A DNA stretch of 64,000 bases from positions 496,001 to 560,000 of the forward strand of contig JBMNIQ010000002.1 of NCBI GenBank assembly GCA_050951095.1, in the 5' to 3' direction. This DNA comes from UMGS1519 sp050951095 (GTDB lineage: Bacteria; Actinomycetota; Coriobacteriia; Coriobacteriales; Eggerthellaceae). The position numbers were made by a program, and so were the translations under genes. A model generated the notes under the pieces. That model saw only the letters and a program-made list of their open reading frames with translations. It was not told the origin of the DNA and did not search any database. The first letter of the stretch is position 1, and every line of letters begins with the position of its first letter. Below, piece after piece: positions 39,904-48,798 of this stretch.

Positions 39904-39941
39904 CCGCCATCACCTCCCGAAGACGTATCGATTCCTCCAGC

Positions 39942-40598
39942 CTACTCCTTCATCAGCAGCAACGCCATCTTGAAAGGGCCGTCCGCCTTTACATAGTGCC
40001 GGCCGCCCTTTGCGAACGCGAAATTCTGGCCCGCGACAATGCGATGCTCCTCGCCCTCGTAGCCGATGATGCCCGCGCCATCCAGCGCGAACACCAGTGC
40101 CTGGCCCGGCGCCGCATGCTCGGACAGCCCGGTGCCGGCACCGAAGCTCATCAGGGCCAGCTTCACGTGATCGTTGTTCACCAGGTCCGTGTTGATGATC
40201 TTGCCGTCCTGATACGGCAGCAGATCGGCAAGCTTCAGGACCTCTCCCGTTTTCAGCAGATCGTTCATGCGTGTTTCCTCCTTCAGGGTCAATTCGGCGT
40301 AGATGCAATCGGTGCGGGCGCGCATGCCGATCGGCGTGTCGGTTGGGGTGACGAACGTGTCGCCCGGTTCGAGGTTCCAGGCGCGCCCGGCGTCGGCGAA
40401 GATCTGGAGCTGGCCGCTTCCCAGCCAGACGATCTTGCTGCCCGGGTAGCTTTCCGCGCTGATGTCCGTACCGGCAGCCAGGGCGAAATACGACAGCAGC
40501 AGGCCGTCGTGCTGCCAGGCGGTCTCCGAGATGGTACAGCCGGGGATGGGTGCGATGTGCTGGTCCAGCGTGAACGCGCTCCCGGCTTCGGGAATCAT
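39942..40598 (-). CDS. Double-cupin protein
   Basis: A 218-residue soluble protein with two cupin barrels in tandem. The second half (about 115-218) is the better preserved (MSFGAGTGLSEHAAPGQALVF, seen as GTGLSEHAAPGQALV, then EHRIVAGQNFAFAKGGRHYV). The first half (LSYFALAAGTDISAE, LEPGDTFVTPTDTP) lacks the metal-binding histidines. Cupins of this kind bind small anions or sensor ligands; the role is unknown. Start ATG overlaps the DUF488 stop (ATGA), so the two are translationally coupled. Confidence 0.8.
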   Translation of the reverse strand: MIPEAGSAFTLDQHIAPIPGCTISETAWQHDGLLLSYFALAAGTDISAESYPGSKIVWLGSGQLQIFADAGRAWNLEPGDTFVTPTDTPIGMRARTDCIYAELTLKEETRMNDLLKTGEVLKLADLLPYQDGKIINTDLVNNDHVKLALMSFGAGTGLSEHAAPGQALVFALDGAGIIGYEGEEHRIVAGQNFAFAKGGRHYVKADGPFKMALLLMKE

Positions 40599-40963
40599 GC
40601 GGACACCCCCAGCCGCTGTTCCAGCCAGCGCTTCAAGACGCGCGCGTGATTCACCTGCGGGTCCTTTGCCGCATAGAGCAGCGTGATGACCTGCGGATTT
40701 TGCTCGCGCAGCTTCTCCACGTAGGCGGCTGCGTCCGGGTTCTCGTCCAATTCGGCGGTGTACGCGCTGGCGAACCACTCGAAATTCTCCGCCTTGTGGC
40801 CGAACGCCTTGCGCGCCTCGGTGGAGGGGCACAGGCATTTCGGCCAGTCGTCGAACGAGAGATCGACCTTCTTGATGCCGCGCGGCCAGAGGCGGTCGAC
40901 CAGCAGACGCATGCCGTCGTCGGGTTCCGCGGGCTCGTATACGCGCTTGATTCTGATTTCCAT
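40595..40963 (-). CDS. DUF488-family protein
   Basis: A 122-residue protein of the DUF488 family. The typical start EIRIKRVYEPAEPDDG and the motif RLLVDRLWPRGIKK are present, along with KRWLEQRL near the end. The molecular function of the family is not established. The ATG at 40963 is chosen because the family begins MxIRIKRVY; the ATG at 40972 is possible. The upstream ribosome site GAGGATGAGGAG is unusual in spacing. Coupled with the cupin gene. Confidence 0.82.
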   Translation of the reverse strand: MEIRIKRVYEPAEPDDGMRLLVDRLWPRGIKKVDLSFDDWPKCLCPSTEARKAFGHKAENFEWFASAYTAELDENPDAAAYVEKLREQNPQVITLLYAAKDPQVNHARVLKRWLEQRLGVSA

Positions 40964-41113
40964 TCTCCTCATCCTCGATTCTGCGTTGGGAGATGATCCG
41001 TGTCCCTTGAAGGCCGCCAGGCGGCGAACGCGGGCGGCTGCCGGGAGGCAAGCGGCTGCCGGAACGCGCACGCTGCCGGCTTGCGGGCACCCGCCGGGTC
41101 ACGAACGCCCGCG

Positions 41114-41731
41114 CTAGCCCAGCGTCACGACCTTCGAATGCTCCAGCCGCTTCGACACTTCCTGCGCGAACGACTGCGCGCAGATGCCGCATTCGGCGCA
41201 GTTGCCGTGCTGCCCGCCTTCCCACTGCGGAAGATGCGCGCGCAAGAACTCCACTGCCGCACGCAGGTCCTCTTCGTCGGGGTGGTGCTGGGACTCCATC
41301 ACGCGCGCCACTCCGGCGTCATCCAGGTGGTGCGGATCTTCCGGCGGAAGGTTCCGCCGCTTCTCGATATTGTCCATGCGCACCTTCCCCTGGCTGAGGA
41401 ACACGCCCGCGCATTCGTTCTTCTCGTTCACGGCGCGAATGACGTTTGCGCGCACCTTATCGGCGTAGGGACTGTCCGGATAGCCGCCGAACGTGCCGAA
41501 AACCAGCACGCGCTTGCCCGACATGCCCGCGAGCAGCTTTGCGTTCAAGGGGTCCAGCGTCGACTTGAAGCACCAGAAGCACATCACCACCAGCTGCGTG
41601 TCGACTTCCTGCCCCCGCTCGCGTTCGCGGACGTCATACCCCAAGCGGCGCAGCTCAGCCTCAATGGCGTCGGCCACTTTGCGCGTGTTGCCGGTACGGG
41701 ACGAGACGGTGCACATAACGGTCTGGGACAT
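41114..41731 (-). CDS. Flavodoxin-family protein with C-terminal CxxC
   Basis: A 205-residue FMN-binding electron carrier. The phosphate-binding loop SSRTGNTRKVADAI is at about residue 10, WCFKSTLDP at about 54 and GTFGGYPDSPY at about 80 match flavodoxin loops. The C-terminus has NCAECGICAQSF, a Cys pair that might carry redox equivalents or bind metal. The partner is unknown. It is divergent from tatA. Start ATG with GGAGAATC upstream. Confidence 0.85.
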   Translation of the reverse strand: MSQTVMCTVSSRTGNTRKVADAIEAELRRLGYDVRERERGQEVDTQLVVMCFWCFKSTLDPLNAKLLAGMSGKRVLVFGTFGGYPDSPYADKVRANVIRAVNEKNECAGVFLSQGKVRMDNIEKRRNLPPEDPHHLDDAGVARVMESQHHPDEEDLRAAVEFLRAHLPQWEGGQHGNCAECGICAQSFAQEVSKRLEHSKVVTLG

Positions 41732-42105
41732 GGATTCTCCTTCGTCATTTTCTCCATAGTTGCAATTTCAGAACGGGCCGTCTGTTGTGGAGGCAACAAA
41801 ATACGAAGCGTCTTCGGCGAACGGACGGAGCAGCAGACGCGCAGGTGCTACCCGGGAGAGGGCGAAACGAACGAATCGCGCAACCGTTCGGCGGGCTATT
41901 GTGCACACTCGGTGTATCTCGAAGCGCAATTTGAAAGGAAGGCAGGCAATTCATAGCCCTGTGAGCAGGATATATACAATAGCAATATGGTTAGCGGACA
42001 CAACTTGTATTTCACGTATACTTGCGCGCCGCCTAACATGACGGGCTGAGAGACGGATCCCTCCCCGTCGCACGGCGGGGAGGGGCCGACGAAAAGGAGA
42101 GACGT
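41732..42105. other. Intergenic region upstream of tatA
   Basis: No gene is supported. On the plus strand TATACT (42017-42022) is a likely -10 for tatA with a weak CGGACA-like -35. Its leader contains a hairpin CCCTCCCCG/CGGGGAGGG (42059-42084) about 22 bases before the start. The CTGAGA at about 42045 recalls a TPP riboswitch box, but the rest of that motif is missing. Confidence 0.45.
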
Positions 42106-42399
42106 ATGATACCGAAACTTGGTCCTATGGAACTTGCCATCATCCTGGTGGTAGTGCTGTTGCTGTTCGGGCCGAAGAACCTGCCGAAGCTCGGCAGCGC
42201 CATCGGCAAGTCCATGAAGAATCTGCGCGAGGGCATGGAGGGCGGAACCGCGAAGGCCGCTGCGCCCGCGCAGGAATCCATTGCCCAGGCCGCGGAGGAT
42301 GCCGCTGTTGCGGACAAACCCTCGCCGAAGCACGCCGAGGCCGTTGAAGAGGCCGTTGTGGACAAGCCCGCTCCCGCAGCCGCTGCGGCGGCAAAGTAG
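42106..42399 (+). CDS. tatA: Twin-arginine translocase subunit TatA/E
   Basis: A 97-residue Tat pore subunit. A short N-terminal membrane helix (about 8-22, ELAIILVVVLLLFGPKNLP) with the FGPKNLP hinge is followed by the amphipathic helix (LGSAIGKSMKNLREGM). The tail is Ala/Glu/Lys-rich. It exports folded redox proteins. tatC is not in the window. AAGGAGAG precedes the ATG. The gene stops two bases before the stop of the convergent LysR gene. Confidence 0.92.
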   Translation: MIPKLGPMELAIILVVVLLLFGPKNLPKLGSAIGKSMKNLREGMEGGTAKAAAPAQESIAQAAEDAAVADKPSPKHAEAVEEAVVDKPAPAAAAAAK

Positions 42400-42401
42400 G
42401 C

Positions 42402-43301
42402 TTATCGGCTCCCGCCCTTCGGCTGCTGCTCCGCCTTCGGGAACATGGCGATGAAGCGCTCCGCCAGCGGAGGGCGGAATCGCGTGGCATCCCACACTGC
42501 GGCTTGCCGTGTAACGAGCTCGGGGCAATCCAGCTTCTTCCAGGCAAGCGTCAGGTCCGCGAAGATCTGCGTCAGCGAATAGGGAGCCAGGCCGATACCG
42601 TATCCGGTGCGCGCCCACATCACCGTGGTGCGCGCATCGTCGTTTATGCAGACGATGTTCGGCGCAATGCCCCGCTCGTCGAAGGATTCCCTGATCAGCG
42701 ATTCGAATCGGCGGTAGACGATCAGGGGCGCGCCGGCCAGGTCGGCCGGATGCAGCACGGAGCGGTCGGCGAACCGCTGCTCCCATTCGCCGCCCAGGAA
42801 CGCCACCATGGGCTCCGGCTCGGCGTACACGCACCCCAACCCCGCTGCCTTGAACGGCGTGCGGACCACGCCCACGTCCACGATGCCGCTCCGCAGCATC
42901 TCCAGCACCTGGTACGTATTGCCCTCGTGCACTTCCAACGTGATGTCGGGGTGCTCGGCGAAGTATTCCCGCAGGCTCCGGTTCGGCACGACGCTGCCGG
43001 AAGACGAGATGGTGCCGATGCTCAGCATGCCCCGCAGGCCCTGCCCGAATGCCGCGACCTCGCGTTCCGTGGCGCTTGTCATCTCCAGGATGCGCAGCGC
43101 GCGCTGGTAGAGTATCTGGCCGGCATCCGTCAGGCGCGCGTTGCGGGCGCCGCGGATGACCAGCTGCGTGCCGAGCTCCTTTTCCAGCTGCGCCAACTCG
43201 TAGCTCAGCGGGGGCTGGCTGATATGCAGCCGCCGTGCCGCAGCGGTGATCTGATGCTCTTCGGCGATGGCCACGAAGTACTGCAGCTGTTTCAGGTTCA
43301 T
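42402..43301 (-). CDS. LysR-family transcriptional regulator
   Basis: A 299-residue regulator. The winged HTH occupies residues 1-60 (LKQLQYFVAIAEEHQITAAA, ISQPPLSYELAQLEKELGTQL), followed by a periplasmic-binding-type effector domain (about 90-290: GMLSIGTISSSG, VYRRFESLI, GYGIGLAPYS). The effector is unknown. LysR regulators often act on divergent neighbours, which here would lie on the plus strand beyond 43302; no such gene is adjacent. Start codon ATG with ATGGGATG-type weak ribosome site. Confidence 0.9.
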   Translation of the reverse strand: MNLKQLQYFVAIAEEHQITAAARRLHISQPPLSYELAQLEKELGTQLVIRGARNARLTDAGQILYQRALRILEMTSATEREVAAFGQGLRGMLSIGTISSSGSVVPNRSLREYFAEHPDITLEVHEGNTYQVLEMLRSGIVDVGVVRTPFKAAGLGCVYAEPEPMVAFLGGEWEQRFADRSVLHPADLAGAPLIVYRRFESLIRESFDERGIAPNIVCINDDARTTVMWARTGYGIGLAPYSLTQIFADLTLAWKKLDCPELVTRQAAVWDATRFRPPLAERFIAMFPKAEQQPKGGSR

Positions 43302-43387
43302 ACGCGCATCCCATCTAACATTTGGATATCGGCATCCTTCTCATATAAATGCATTATAGGAAGAACGGATTCATGGCGAAACGAAGA

Positions 43388-43445
43388 ACGGACCCGTCAG
43401 GGCCGCCCTCCGCGGAATGCGGGGAAGGCGGGCCGACGGGTCCGT
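43388..43445 (-). terminator. Terminator of trxA
   Basis: ACGGACCCGTC (43388-43398) and GACGGGTCCGT (43435-43445) form an 11-bp stem enclosing a second GGGCC-type stem. The minus-strand tail reads TCTTCGTTTC. It lies 54 bases past the trxA stop. Confidence 0.65.
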
Positions 43446-43498
43446 TTGCGCTTGCGGTTCGCGCTTGCGTGGCGCGGGAACGGCGGCAGCTTGTAACG

Positions 43499-43822
43499 CT
43501 ATGCGTTGATGGTGCGGTTCATGAGCTCGTCCAGGTTTGCGCGCGGCTGGGCGCCCAGCACCTGGTGCACCACGCGCCCGTTCTTGATGAATGCAAACGT
43601 GGGGATGCTCATCACGCCGAACCGCTGCGCCAGTTCCGGATTGCGGTCCACGTTCACCTTCGCCACCTTTGCGCGGCCGGTGTAATCGATGCTCATCTGC
43701 TCGACGGTCTTTGCCATGGATTTGCAGGGTCCGCACCAATCGGCGTAGAAATCGATCATGGCAGGCGCGTTTCCCTGCATGATCTCCTGGTCGAAGTCCT
43801 GGGTAGTCAATTCGCGGGTCAT
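43499..43822 (-). CDS. trxA: Thioredoxin
   Basis: A 107-residue cytosolic dithiol oxidoreductase. The active site DWCGPCK has Cys30 and Cys33; the cis-Pro loop MSIPTF is at about residue 70. The longer frame upstream is rejected because the ATG at 43822 has AGGAG seven bases before it and gives the normal length. It probably feeds peroxidase and other thiol enzymes in the window. It is divergent from an HxlR-type regulator. Confidence 0.95.
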   Translation of the reverse strand: MTRELTTQDFDQEIMQGNAPAMIDFYADWCGPCKSMAKTVEQMSIDYTGRAKVAKVNVDRNPELAQRFGVMSIPTFAFIKNGRVVHQVLGAQPRANLDELMNRTINA

Positions 43823-43855
43823 TGTCGGCTCCTTTCGCCTCTCTTTTCGCCTCCC

Positions 43856-43883
43856 ACTATAGATGGTATAAAAAATAGAGCAA
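43856..43883 (-). promoter_or_regulatory. Promoter of trxA
   Basis: On the minus strand, TTGCTC (43878-43883), a 16-base spacer and TATAGT (43856-43861) form a good promoter 34 bases before trxA. It lies in the 116-base space shared with the divergent HxlR regulator, so binding there could control both. Confidence 0.6.
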
Positions 43884-43938
43884 GTACGCAGTTTAGAGAA
43901 ACGTGGTATGGAAAACCGTACCGATTCGGGAGGAATCC

Positions 43939-44325
43939 ATGGCGAACGGAAGCGAGAGCACTCGGGCAACGGCGGGCAAGAAGCGCGGGGACGACTGCTT
44001 CTCGCAGGCGGTCCCCAGCGTGGCGGGCCCCGGCTGCGCGTTGCGCAGGGTGCTGGATGCCGTCGGCGGCAAATGGAAGATCCTCATCCTGTGCGCCCTG
44101 AACGAAGGGGGCACGCTGCGCTACGGGCAGCTGCGGCGCATGGTGTACGGCATCACGAACGCCATGTTGGCGAACTCGCTGAAGGATCTGATGGAATCCG
44201 GCTTGGTGGTACGGCATCAATACAACGAGATGCCCGTCCGCGTGGAATACGGCCTGACGGAGAAGGGGGAGACGCTCATTCCCATTCTGCTGGAGCTGAA
44301 GGAGTGGGGAGAGGCGAACCTGTAG
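43939..44325 (+). CDS. HxlR-family winged-helix regulator
   Basis: A 128-residue MarR/HxlR-type repressor or activator. The family core is CALRRVLDAVGGKWKILIL, LRYGQLRRMVYGITNAMLANSLKDL (seen as LRYGQLRR and NAMLANSLKDL), followed by EYGLTEKGETLIPIL. Cys residues (DDCF and GPGCAL) lie at positions where redox-sensing members carry theirs. Divergent from trxA, so it probably senses oxidants and controls trxA. The ATG at 43939 has GGGAGG upstream. Confidence 0.88.
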   Translation: MANGSESTRATAGKKRGDDCFSQAVPSVAGPGCALRRVLDAVGGKWKILILCALNEGGTLRYGQLRRMVYGITNAMLANSLKDLMESGLVVRHQYNEMPVRVEYGLTEKGETLIPILLELKEWGEANL

Positions 44326-44403
44326 CCGCCCTCCCGGTCGCGGTGCTCGTTGCAGCCGCACTTGCACGCAGCGGCGGCCGCCCGGGCGGCACCTGGGCGG
44401 CGG

Positions 44404-45147
44404 CTATTGCAGCAGGCAGTGCGCGGCGATGACGATGATCGTGGTCAAGATGCCGGACACGGCAAGCGAGACGCCGCTCATGGCGCCTTCCAGCTTGCCC
44501 ATCTCCAGGGCCTTCGTGGTGCCTACGGCATGCGAGCACGCGCCGATGGCGACGCCGGTTGCCACCTTGTCGTTCACATGGAAGATCTTCGCCATGAGCG
44601 GGGAGAAGATGGCGCCCAGGATGCCGGTGATGATCACGGCCGCCACGGTGATGGCGGTGATGCCGCCCAGCTCCTGCGATGCGGCGATGGCGATGGGCGT
44701 GGTCACGGACTTCGGGATGAACGACAGCGCCATGCTGTGTCCCAGGCCGAGCGCCGTGCACAGGCTGTAGGCGCTGATCATGGAGACCACCGAACCTACT
44801 AGGCAGCCGCACATGATGGGCAGGAAATGGTCCTTCAGAATCTGGCGCTGGCGGTACACGGAATACGCAAGCGCAACGGTGGCCGGTCCCAGCATGAACG
44901 AGAACAGCTGCACGCTATCCTCGTAGCTGTTCATGGGCACGCCGAAAGCCAGCAGCAGCAGGATCATGACCGCAAGCGTCACGAGCAGCGGATTCAGCAG
45001 CGGGGACTTCACGCGCTGGTACAGCCACACGCAGGCTTGGAACACCACCAGCGAGATGGCGCAGCCGATCACGAGCGGCAGCGGCGTGGGCAGCGCCAGC
45101 AGGAAACTGGAAATGGACGTAGTGAGAGAGTAGATCTGATCCAACAT
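44404..45147 (-). CDS. lrgB: LrgB-family membrane protein
   Basis: A 247-residue inner-membrane protein with about seven helices, partner of LrgA/CidA. Family features include LGPATVALAYSVY, LGLGHSMALSFIPKSVTTPIA (as GHSMALSF and PKSVTTPIA) and ACSHAVGTTKALEMG. LrgAB modulate murein hydrolase activity and export of small molecules such as pyruvate. It starts 16 bases after lrgA with AAGGGAAGG upstream. Confidence 0.93.
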   Translation of the reverse strand: MLDQIYSLTTSISSFLLALPTPLPLVIGCAISLVVFQACVWLYQRVKSPLLNPLLVTLAVMILLLLAFGVPMNSYEDSVQLFSFMLGPATVALAYSVYRQRQILKDHFLPIMCGCLVGSVVSMISAYSLCTALGLGHSMALSFIPKSVTTPIAIAASQELGGITAITVAAVIITGILGAIFSPLMAKIFHVNDKVATGVAIGACSHAVGTTKALEMGKLEGAMSGVSLAVSGILTTIIVIAAHCLLQ

Positions 45148-45162
45148 GCCTTCGTCCTTCCC

Positions 45163-45675
45163 TTAAGCCTGGATGGCGTTGTTCGCCGTGGCCTTGCGGC
45201 CGGCTTTGCGCTCATGCGAGCGCTGCTGCAGGTGCGAGACGGCAATGACGGTCCAGGAAGTGGCCAGGAACACGATGACGGTGGTGGCCACGCAGACGAA
45301 GGCGAATTTCAGCGCGCTGTCCTGCAGCAGGGAGAAGCAGCCCATGATGCCCACGCCGGCGGGAATGAAGAAGATGGACATGTTGTCCACCAGGAAGTCG
45401 CAAGCCATGCCCACATGGCGGCCGCGCAGCACGTGCGTGCACAGCAGGATGAGCAGCAGCGCCATGCCCAGGATGTTGCCGGGCAGGTCGATGGGCAGGA
45501 AGTTCGCCATCTGGCAGCCTGCTTCGTAAATGCCCACCAGCAGGATCATCTGGGCGCTGAGCTTTGCCAGATGCCGTGCGCGGTCTTTCAGCGTCTTGCG
45601 CGGTGCGGAGCTGGCTTGGTCGGGCTCCTCTGCGATGGTGGCGGCTTCGGTTGCGATGCTGTTCTGCTGAGTCAT
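45163..45675 (-). CDS. lrgA: LrgA/CidA-family holin-like protein
   Basis: A 170-residue membrane protein with four helices (about 40-150). Motifs LPIDLPGNILGMALLLILL, seen as DLPGNILGM, and DNMSIFFIPAGVGIM match the LrgA family. The first 35 residues are hydrophilic. It forms a two-gene operon with lrgB. No regulator of the LytSR type is adjacent. Confidence 0.92.
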   Translation of the reverse strand: MTQQNSIATEAATIAEEPDQASSAPRKTLKDRARHLAKLSAQMILLVGIYEAGCQMANFLPIDLPGNILGMALLLILLCTHVLRGRHVGMACDFLVDNMSIFFIPAGVGIMGCFSLLQDSALKFAFVCVATTVIVFLATSWTVIAVSHLQQRSHERKAGRKATANNAIQA

Positions 45676-46059
45676 GTGCGTTTGCTTCGATTCTCTTGCG
45701 TTCGGTTTTTATCGCTTTGACAAGGTAGTCCCGGAATGTGCCGAATGCGCAAAAGAACGGTTAATTGGAAGCAGTTTTCACGCAACATACATGTTGTGGT
45801 CGGGTGTGAAAAACAGATGGGCGGAAACCATGTCTGGTGTGTCATGTTTGGCGAAAAAATATATGCGCAAGACGCATGAATCTCTGCTGTTCCCTACAGC
45901 GGATGCGTCATTGTAAGCGGAATCGTGACATTTTGTACGTCTTGGCGGGCTGATGAGCTGGCAGGCAGACGGCGTGCGGTCGGCAGACGACGCCCTCGGC
46001 ATCCCGGCGGCCTCGCAGCCCGGATCGCGCAGTGCGGCCGTCGGACGCGCCGCCGGCGG
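45676..46059. other. Upstream region of lrgAB
   Basis: No gene is supported. It is less GC-rich than its surroundings and contains a hairpin with GACGCAT (45871-45877) and ATGCGTC (45903-45909) enclosing GCTGT/ACAGC, 200 bases before lrgA. A TGTG-rich part (45790-45850) may hold regulator sites. The hairpin could end a short RNA or be a protein site; I cannot tell. Confidence 0.4.
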
Positions 46060-46770
46060 TTACTTCGCGAAGAAGCGCTTCCAGCGGCTCATGTTCTTCC
46101 AGCGCTCGCGCTCTTCGGCGATGCCGGCTTCGCGGCCTTCCTCCAGGCCCTCTTCGCGTCCTTGGGCCTTGCCTTCCGTCAGTCCGGCGGCACGGGCCTC
46201 GTCTTTGCCCGCTTTCAGCAGCTTCGGGTATTCGTCGGCGCGGCGCTCCAGCGAAGAGATGCGCTCGCCGCGTTCGTCGGCGCGTGCGTTCGCCACGGCG
46301 ATATCCGTTTCCAGGCGGTGCTTTTCTGTCAGCAGGTCGGAGTTCGACACCTCCAGTTCTGCGATGCGCTGCAGCGCCGCGGCCAGCTTCTCGTCGTATT
46401 CCGCCGGGTTTGCGCCCCGTTTCGAATGATCGGCATGGCCCGCCGAATGCGAAGTGCGCATTGTTGACGCATGCTGTTCGTGTGCGGCTGCGGGTGCGGG
46501 CGCCGGATCGTCCGTGGCATACAGCTTGTCCAGGATGCCGCAGAGCGCAGCCGTTTGGTTGGCGTCCAGCGTCGTGCGCTTGCGCGCCACCAATTTGATG
46601 CCCAATTCCGGATGCTGGTCTATGCGACGACGCAGCGTCTGCGTGGAGATGCCGTATCGGTCTGCGATTTGCGTAAGCGAGGTGCCCTGCTGGTTCATCC
46701 TGTGTCGTTCCTCTTCCAATGCGATGCCCATGCCGCTCTGCGGCCCATTGGCCGGCGAGACACCGGCCAT
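46060..46770 (-). CDS. HTH and coiled-coil DNA-binding protein
   Basis: A protein of up to 236 residues. An N-terminal helix-turn-helix (about 20-55: TSLTQIADRYGISTQTLRRR) is followed by a linker and a long coiled coil (about 130-230: LQRIAELEVSNSDLLTEK, EEGLEEGREAGIAEERE). It resembles small DNA-binding proteins of mobile or chromosomal partition type, but no specific family is recognised. The start is uncertain: 46770, 46731 and 46698 are all possible and none has a strong ribosome site. The first helix of the HTH (EEERHRMNQQ) favours a start upstream of 46698. Confidence 0.65.
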   Translation of the reverse strand: MAGVSPANGPQSGMGIALEEERHRMNQQGTSLTQIADRYGISTQTLRRRIDQHPELGIKLVARKRTTLDANQTAALCGILDKLYATDDPAPAPAAAHEQHASTMRTSHSAGHADHSKRGANPAEYDEKLAAALQRIAELEVSNSDLLTEKHRLETDIAVANARADERGERISSLERRADEYPKLLKAGKDEARAAGLTEGKAQGREEGLEEGREAGIAEERERWKNMSRWKRFFAK

Positions 46771-46850
46771 CTATCGTTCCGACTCATTATGACATCTTCG
46801 AACGGGGTATCCTGCATCCGCCGCCGTTTACCAAAAACTTTGTCGAGCAG

Positions 46851-46879
46851 TGTGACGAATTCTAAATCAGTGTTACTAT
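46851..46879 (+). promoter_or_regulatory. Putative promoter of the cbi transport operon
   Basis: TGTGAC (46851-46856), a 17-base spacer and TACTAT (46874-46879). A leader of about 85 bases would precede cbiM. I looked there for a cobalamin or NiCo riboswitch and a NikR site and found no convincing match. Confidence 0.4.
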
Positions 46880-46970
46880 TGGGCTCGGGTTCACAACGGG
46901 TCGATGCGCACGGCTGCACGTGGTTTGCCCACATTCCCCCATTGAATCTCGTAAGAGGAAGGTACGGCGT

Positions 46971-47972
46971 ATGCATATCCCCGAGAATTATCTGAGCCCG
47001 TCGACGTGTGGCGTCTTCGGCATTGCCATGGTGCCCATCTGGGCGCATGCGATCAAGGTGGTCAAGAAAACGGTGCCGCGCGACAAGATGCCGCTGCTGG
47101 GCGTGGCCGCGGCGTTCTGCTTCCTGGCCATGATGTTCAACGTGCCCCTGCCCGGCGGCACCACGGGCCATGCGGTCTGCGGAACGCTCGTGGCCGTGCT
47201 GTTCGGCCCCTGGGCGGCATGCATCGCCGTGTCCATCGCACTCGTTATCCAAGCCGTGTTCTTCGGCGACGGCGGCATTCTGGCCATCGGTGCGAACTGC
47301 TTCAACATGGCGTTCGTGCTGCCCATGGTGGGCTATGGCATTTACTCGCTGATCAAGCCCCATGCGAAGGGGCTGGGCGGCGAGCTGCTGGCGGCCGGCG
47401 TGGGCGCCTACGTGGGCATCAACTGCGCGGCGCTGTGCGCAGCCATCGAGTTCGGCGTGCAGCCGCTGCTATTCACGGACGGAAGCGGCCATGCGCTGTA
47501 CTGCCCGTACCCGCTGTGGGTTTCCGTTCCCGCCATGATGATCGGGCATCTGACGGTCTTCGGCGCGGCCGAGGTCATCTTTACGGTGGGCATCCTGGCG
47601 TTCGTGCGGAAGACGGCGCCGTCGTTCGGCCTGCAGCAGGCGAACGACGCATCGAAGGGCAACAAGGCCTTCGCATCCGTGTTCGCCCTGATGGCCGTGC
47701 TCGTCATCGCCACGCCGCTGGGCCTTCTGGCCCAAGGCGACGCCTGGGGCGAGTGGGGTACCGAAGATTTGGCCGACCTGGTAGGCTATACGCCGGTGGG
47801 CCTGGGCGACGGCTGGGAATGGACGGCGCTGATGCCCGACTATTCCGTGGGCGGCCTGCCCGATGCTGCCGGGTACATCGTCAGCGCCATCGTGGGCGTT
47901 GCCCTGCTGGTCATCATCTTCCGCATCATTGCGGCGGCTATGAAACCGTCCGTGGACTTCGATAAGCGATAG
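46971..47972 (+). CDS. cbiM: ECF cobalt/nickel transporter substrate-binding component CbiM with fused CbiN/PDGLE-like end
   Basis: A 333-residue membrane protein that binds the metal ion. The N-terminus MHIPENYLSP carries the conserved His2-type metal site and must be the true start, so the ATG at 46971 is chosen. CbiM features are GTTGHAVCGTLVA, FGDGGILAIGANCFNMA (as FGDGGI and ANCFNMA) and PGGTTGHA. The last 90 residues (TPLGLLA, PDYSVGGLP, then a membrane helix) resemble the PDGLE/CbiN component, so no separate cbiN is needed. GAGGAAGG lies upstream. First gene of cbiMQO. Confidence 0.9.
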   Translation: MHIPENYLSPSTCGVFGIAMVPIWAHAIKVVKKTVPRDKMPLLGVAAAFCFLAMMFNVPLPGGTTGHAVCGTLVAVLFGPWAACIAVSIALVIQAVFFGDGGILAIGANCFNMAFVLPMVGYGIYSLIKPHAKGLGGELLAAGVGAYVGINCAALCAAIEFGVQPLLFTDGSGHALYCPYPLWVSVPAMMIGHLTVFGAAEVIFTVGILAFVRKTAPSFGLQQANDASKGNKAFASVFALMAVLVIATPLGLLAQGDAWGEWGTEDLADLVGYTPVGLGDGWEWTALMPDYSVGGLPDAAGYIVSAIVGVALLVIIFRIIAAAMKPSVDFDKR

Positions 47973-47979
47973 GACCGAA

Positions 47980-48798
47980 TTGCCCGAATGCAAGCAGGAC
48001 ATACCATCCTGGCTCCTTGAGAGCCAGGACTACGAGCCCCGGCGCGACAGCGACGGCTTCATCCGCAAGAGCATGCTCTCCATCACGGGCGTGCTCTCGC
48101 GCTTTCGGCTGGACGACGGCGTGGAGGGCCGGCTTTCGCCCTCGGCGCCGGCGAAGCTGCTGTTCGGATTGCTGTACATCCTGCTCACGTCGCTTTCCAG
48201 CAACTACTTCTTCGTGCTCATCATGCTGGCGTGCCTGCTGGTGCGCCTGTGCTTCCTTGACGGGAAGCTGCTGAAGCGCATCGCAGGCGTGGCGCTTGCG
48301 GCCGCGGCTCTGACGTTCGTCATCATGCTGCCGGCCATATTCATCGGGCAGTCGCATTCCGCCGTGCTCATTGCCACGAAGGTGCTCGTGTCCGTGGGCG
48401 CGGCCATGACCGTGGCGCTGACGACGCCGTTCAACCGGCTGACGGGTGCGCTGCGCACGTTCCACGTGCCGAACCTGATGGTGCTGACGGTGGATCTGGC
48501 GCTGAAGAACATCGTGCGGCTGGGGCAGATAGCCCTGGAGGTGCTGACGGCGCTGAAGCTGCGCAGCGTGGGGCGCAACACCGACAAGAAGTCGTCCATC
48601 GGCGGCGTGGGCGGCGTCGTGTTCCTGAAAACGAGCGAGGCGGCGAATGCCACGTACGACGCCATGTGCTGCCGCGGCTTCGAAGGGGAGTACGTCGTGC
48701 CGCGCGAACGGCAATGGCGCGCCATCGATTTCGCCTGGCTGGCGTTCGCCGTGTTCCTGGTGCTGGCATTCATCTATCTGCAAGGAGCGGTGCAATGA
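47980..48798 (+). CDS. cbiQ: ECF transporter transmembrane component CbiQ
   Basis: A 272-residue T-component with about five or six helices, which couples the ATPase to CbiM. The cytosolic coupling part is visible in LKLRSVGRN and CCRGFEGEY, matching the Ala-Arg-Gly motifs of the family. The start is a TTG at 47980, seven bases after the cbiM stop, with AGGA in between; no ATG is closer. Its stop overlaps the start of cbiO (ATGA). Confidence 0.88.
   Translation: MPECKQDIPSWLLESQDYEPRRDSDGFIRKSMLSITGVLSRFRLDDGVEGRLSPSAPAKLLFGLLYILLTSLSSNYFFVLIMLACLLVRLCFLDGKLLKRIAGVALAAAALTFVIMLPAIFIGQSHSAVLIATKVLVSVGAAMTVALTTPFNRLTGALRTFHVPNLMVLTVDLALKNIVRLGQIALEVLTALKLRSVGRNTDKKSSIGGVGGVVFLKTSEAANATYDAMCCRGFEGEYVVPRERQWRAIDFAWLAFAVFLVLAFIYLQGAVQ

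Noticed and set aside
42040..42100. Possible TPP riboswitch before tatA (CTGAGA motif)
   Set aside because: Only the six-base box is present; the other conserved TPP blocks are missing and the hairpin is simple.
46780..46970. Possible cobalamin or NiCo riboswitch in front of cbiM
   Set aside because: No B12-box core and no NiCo motif could be found by reading; only a promoter-like pair is visible.
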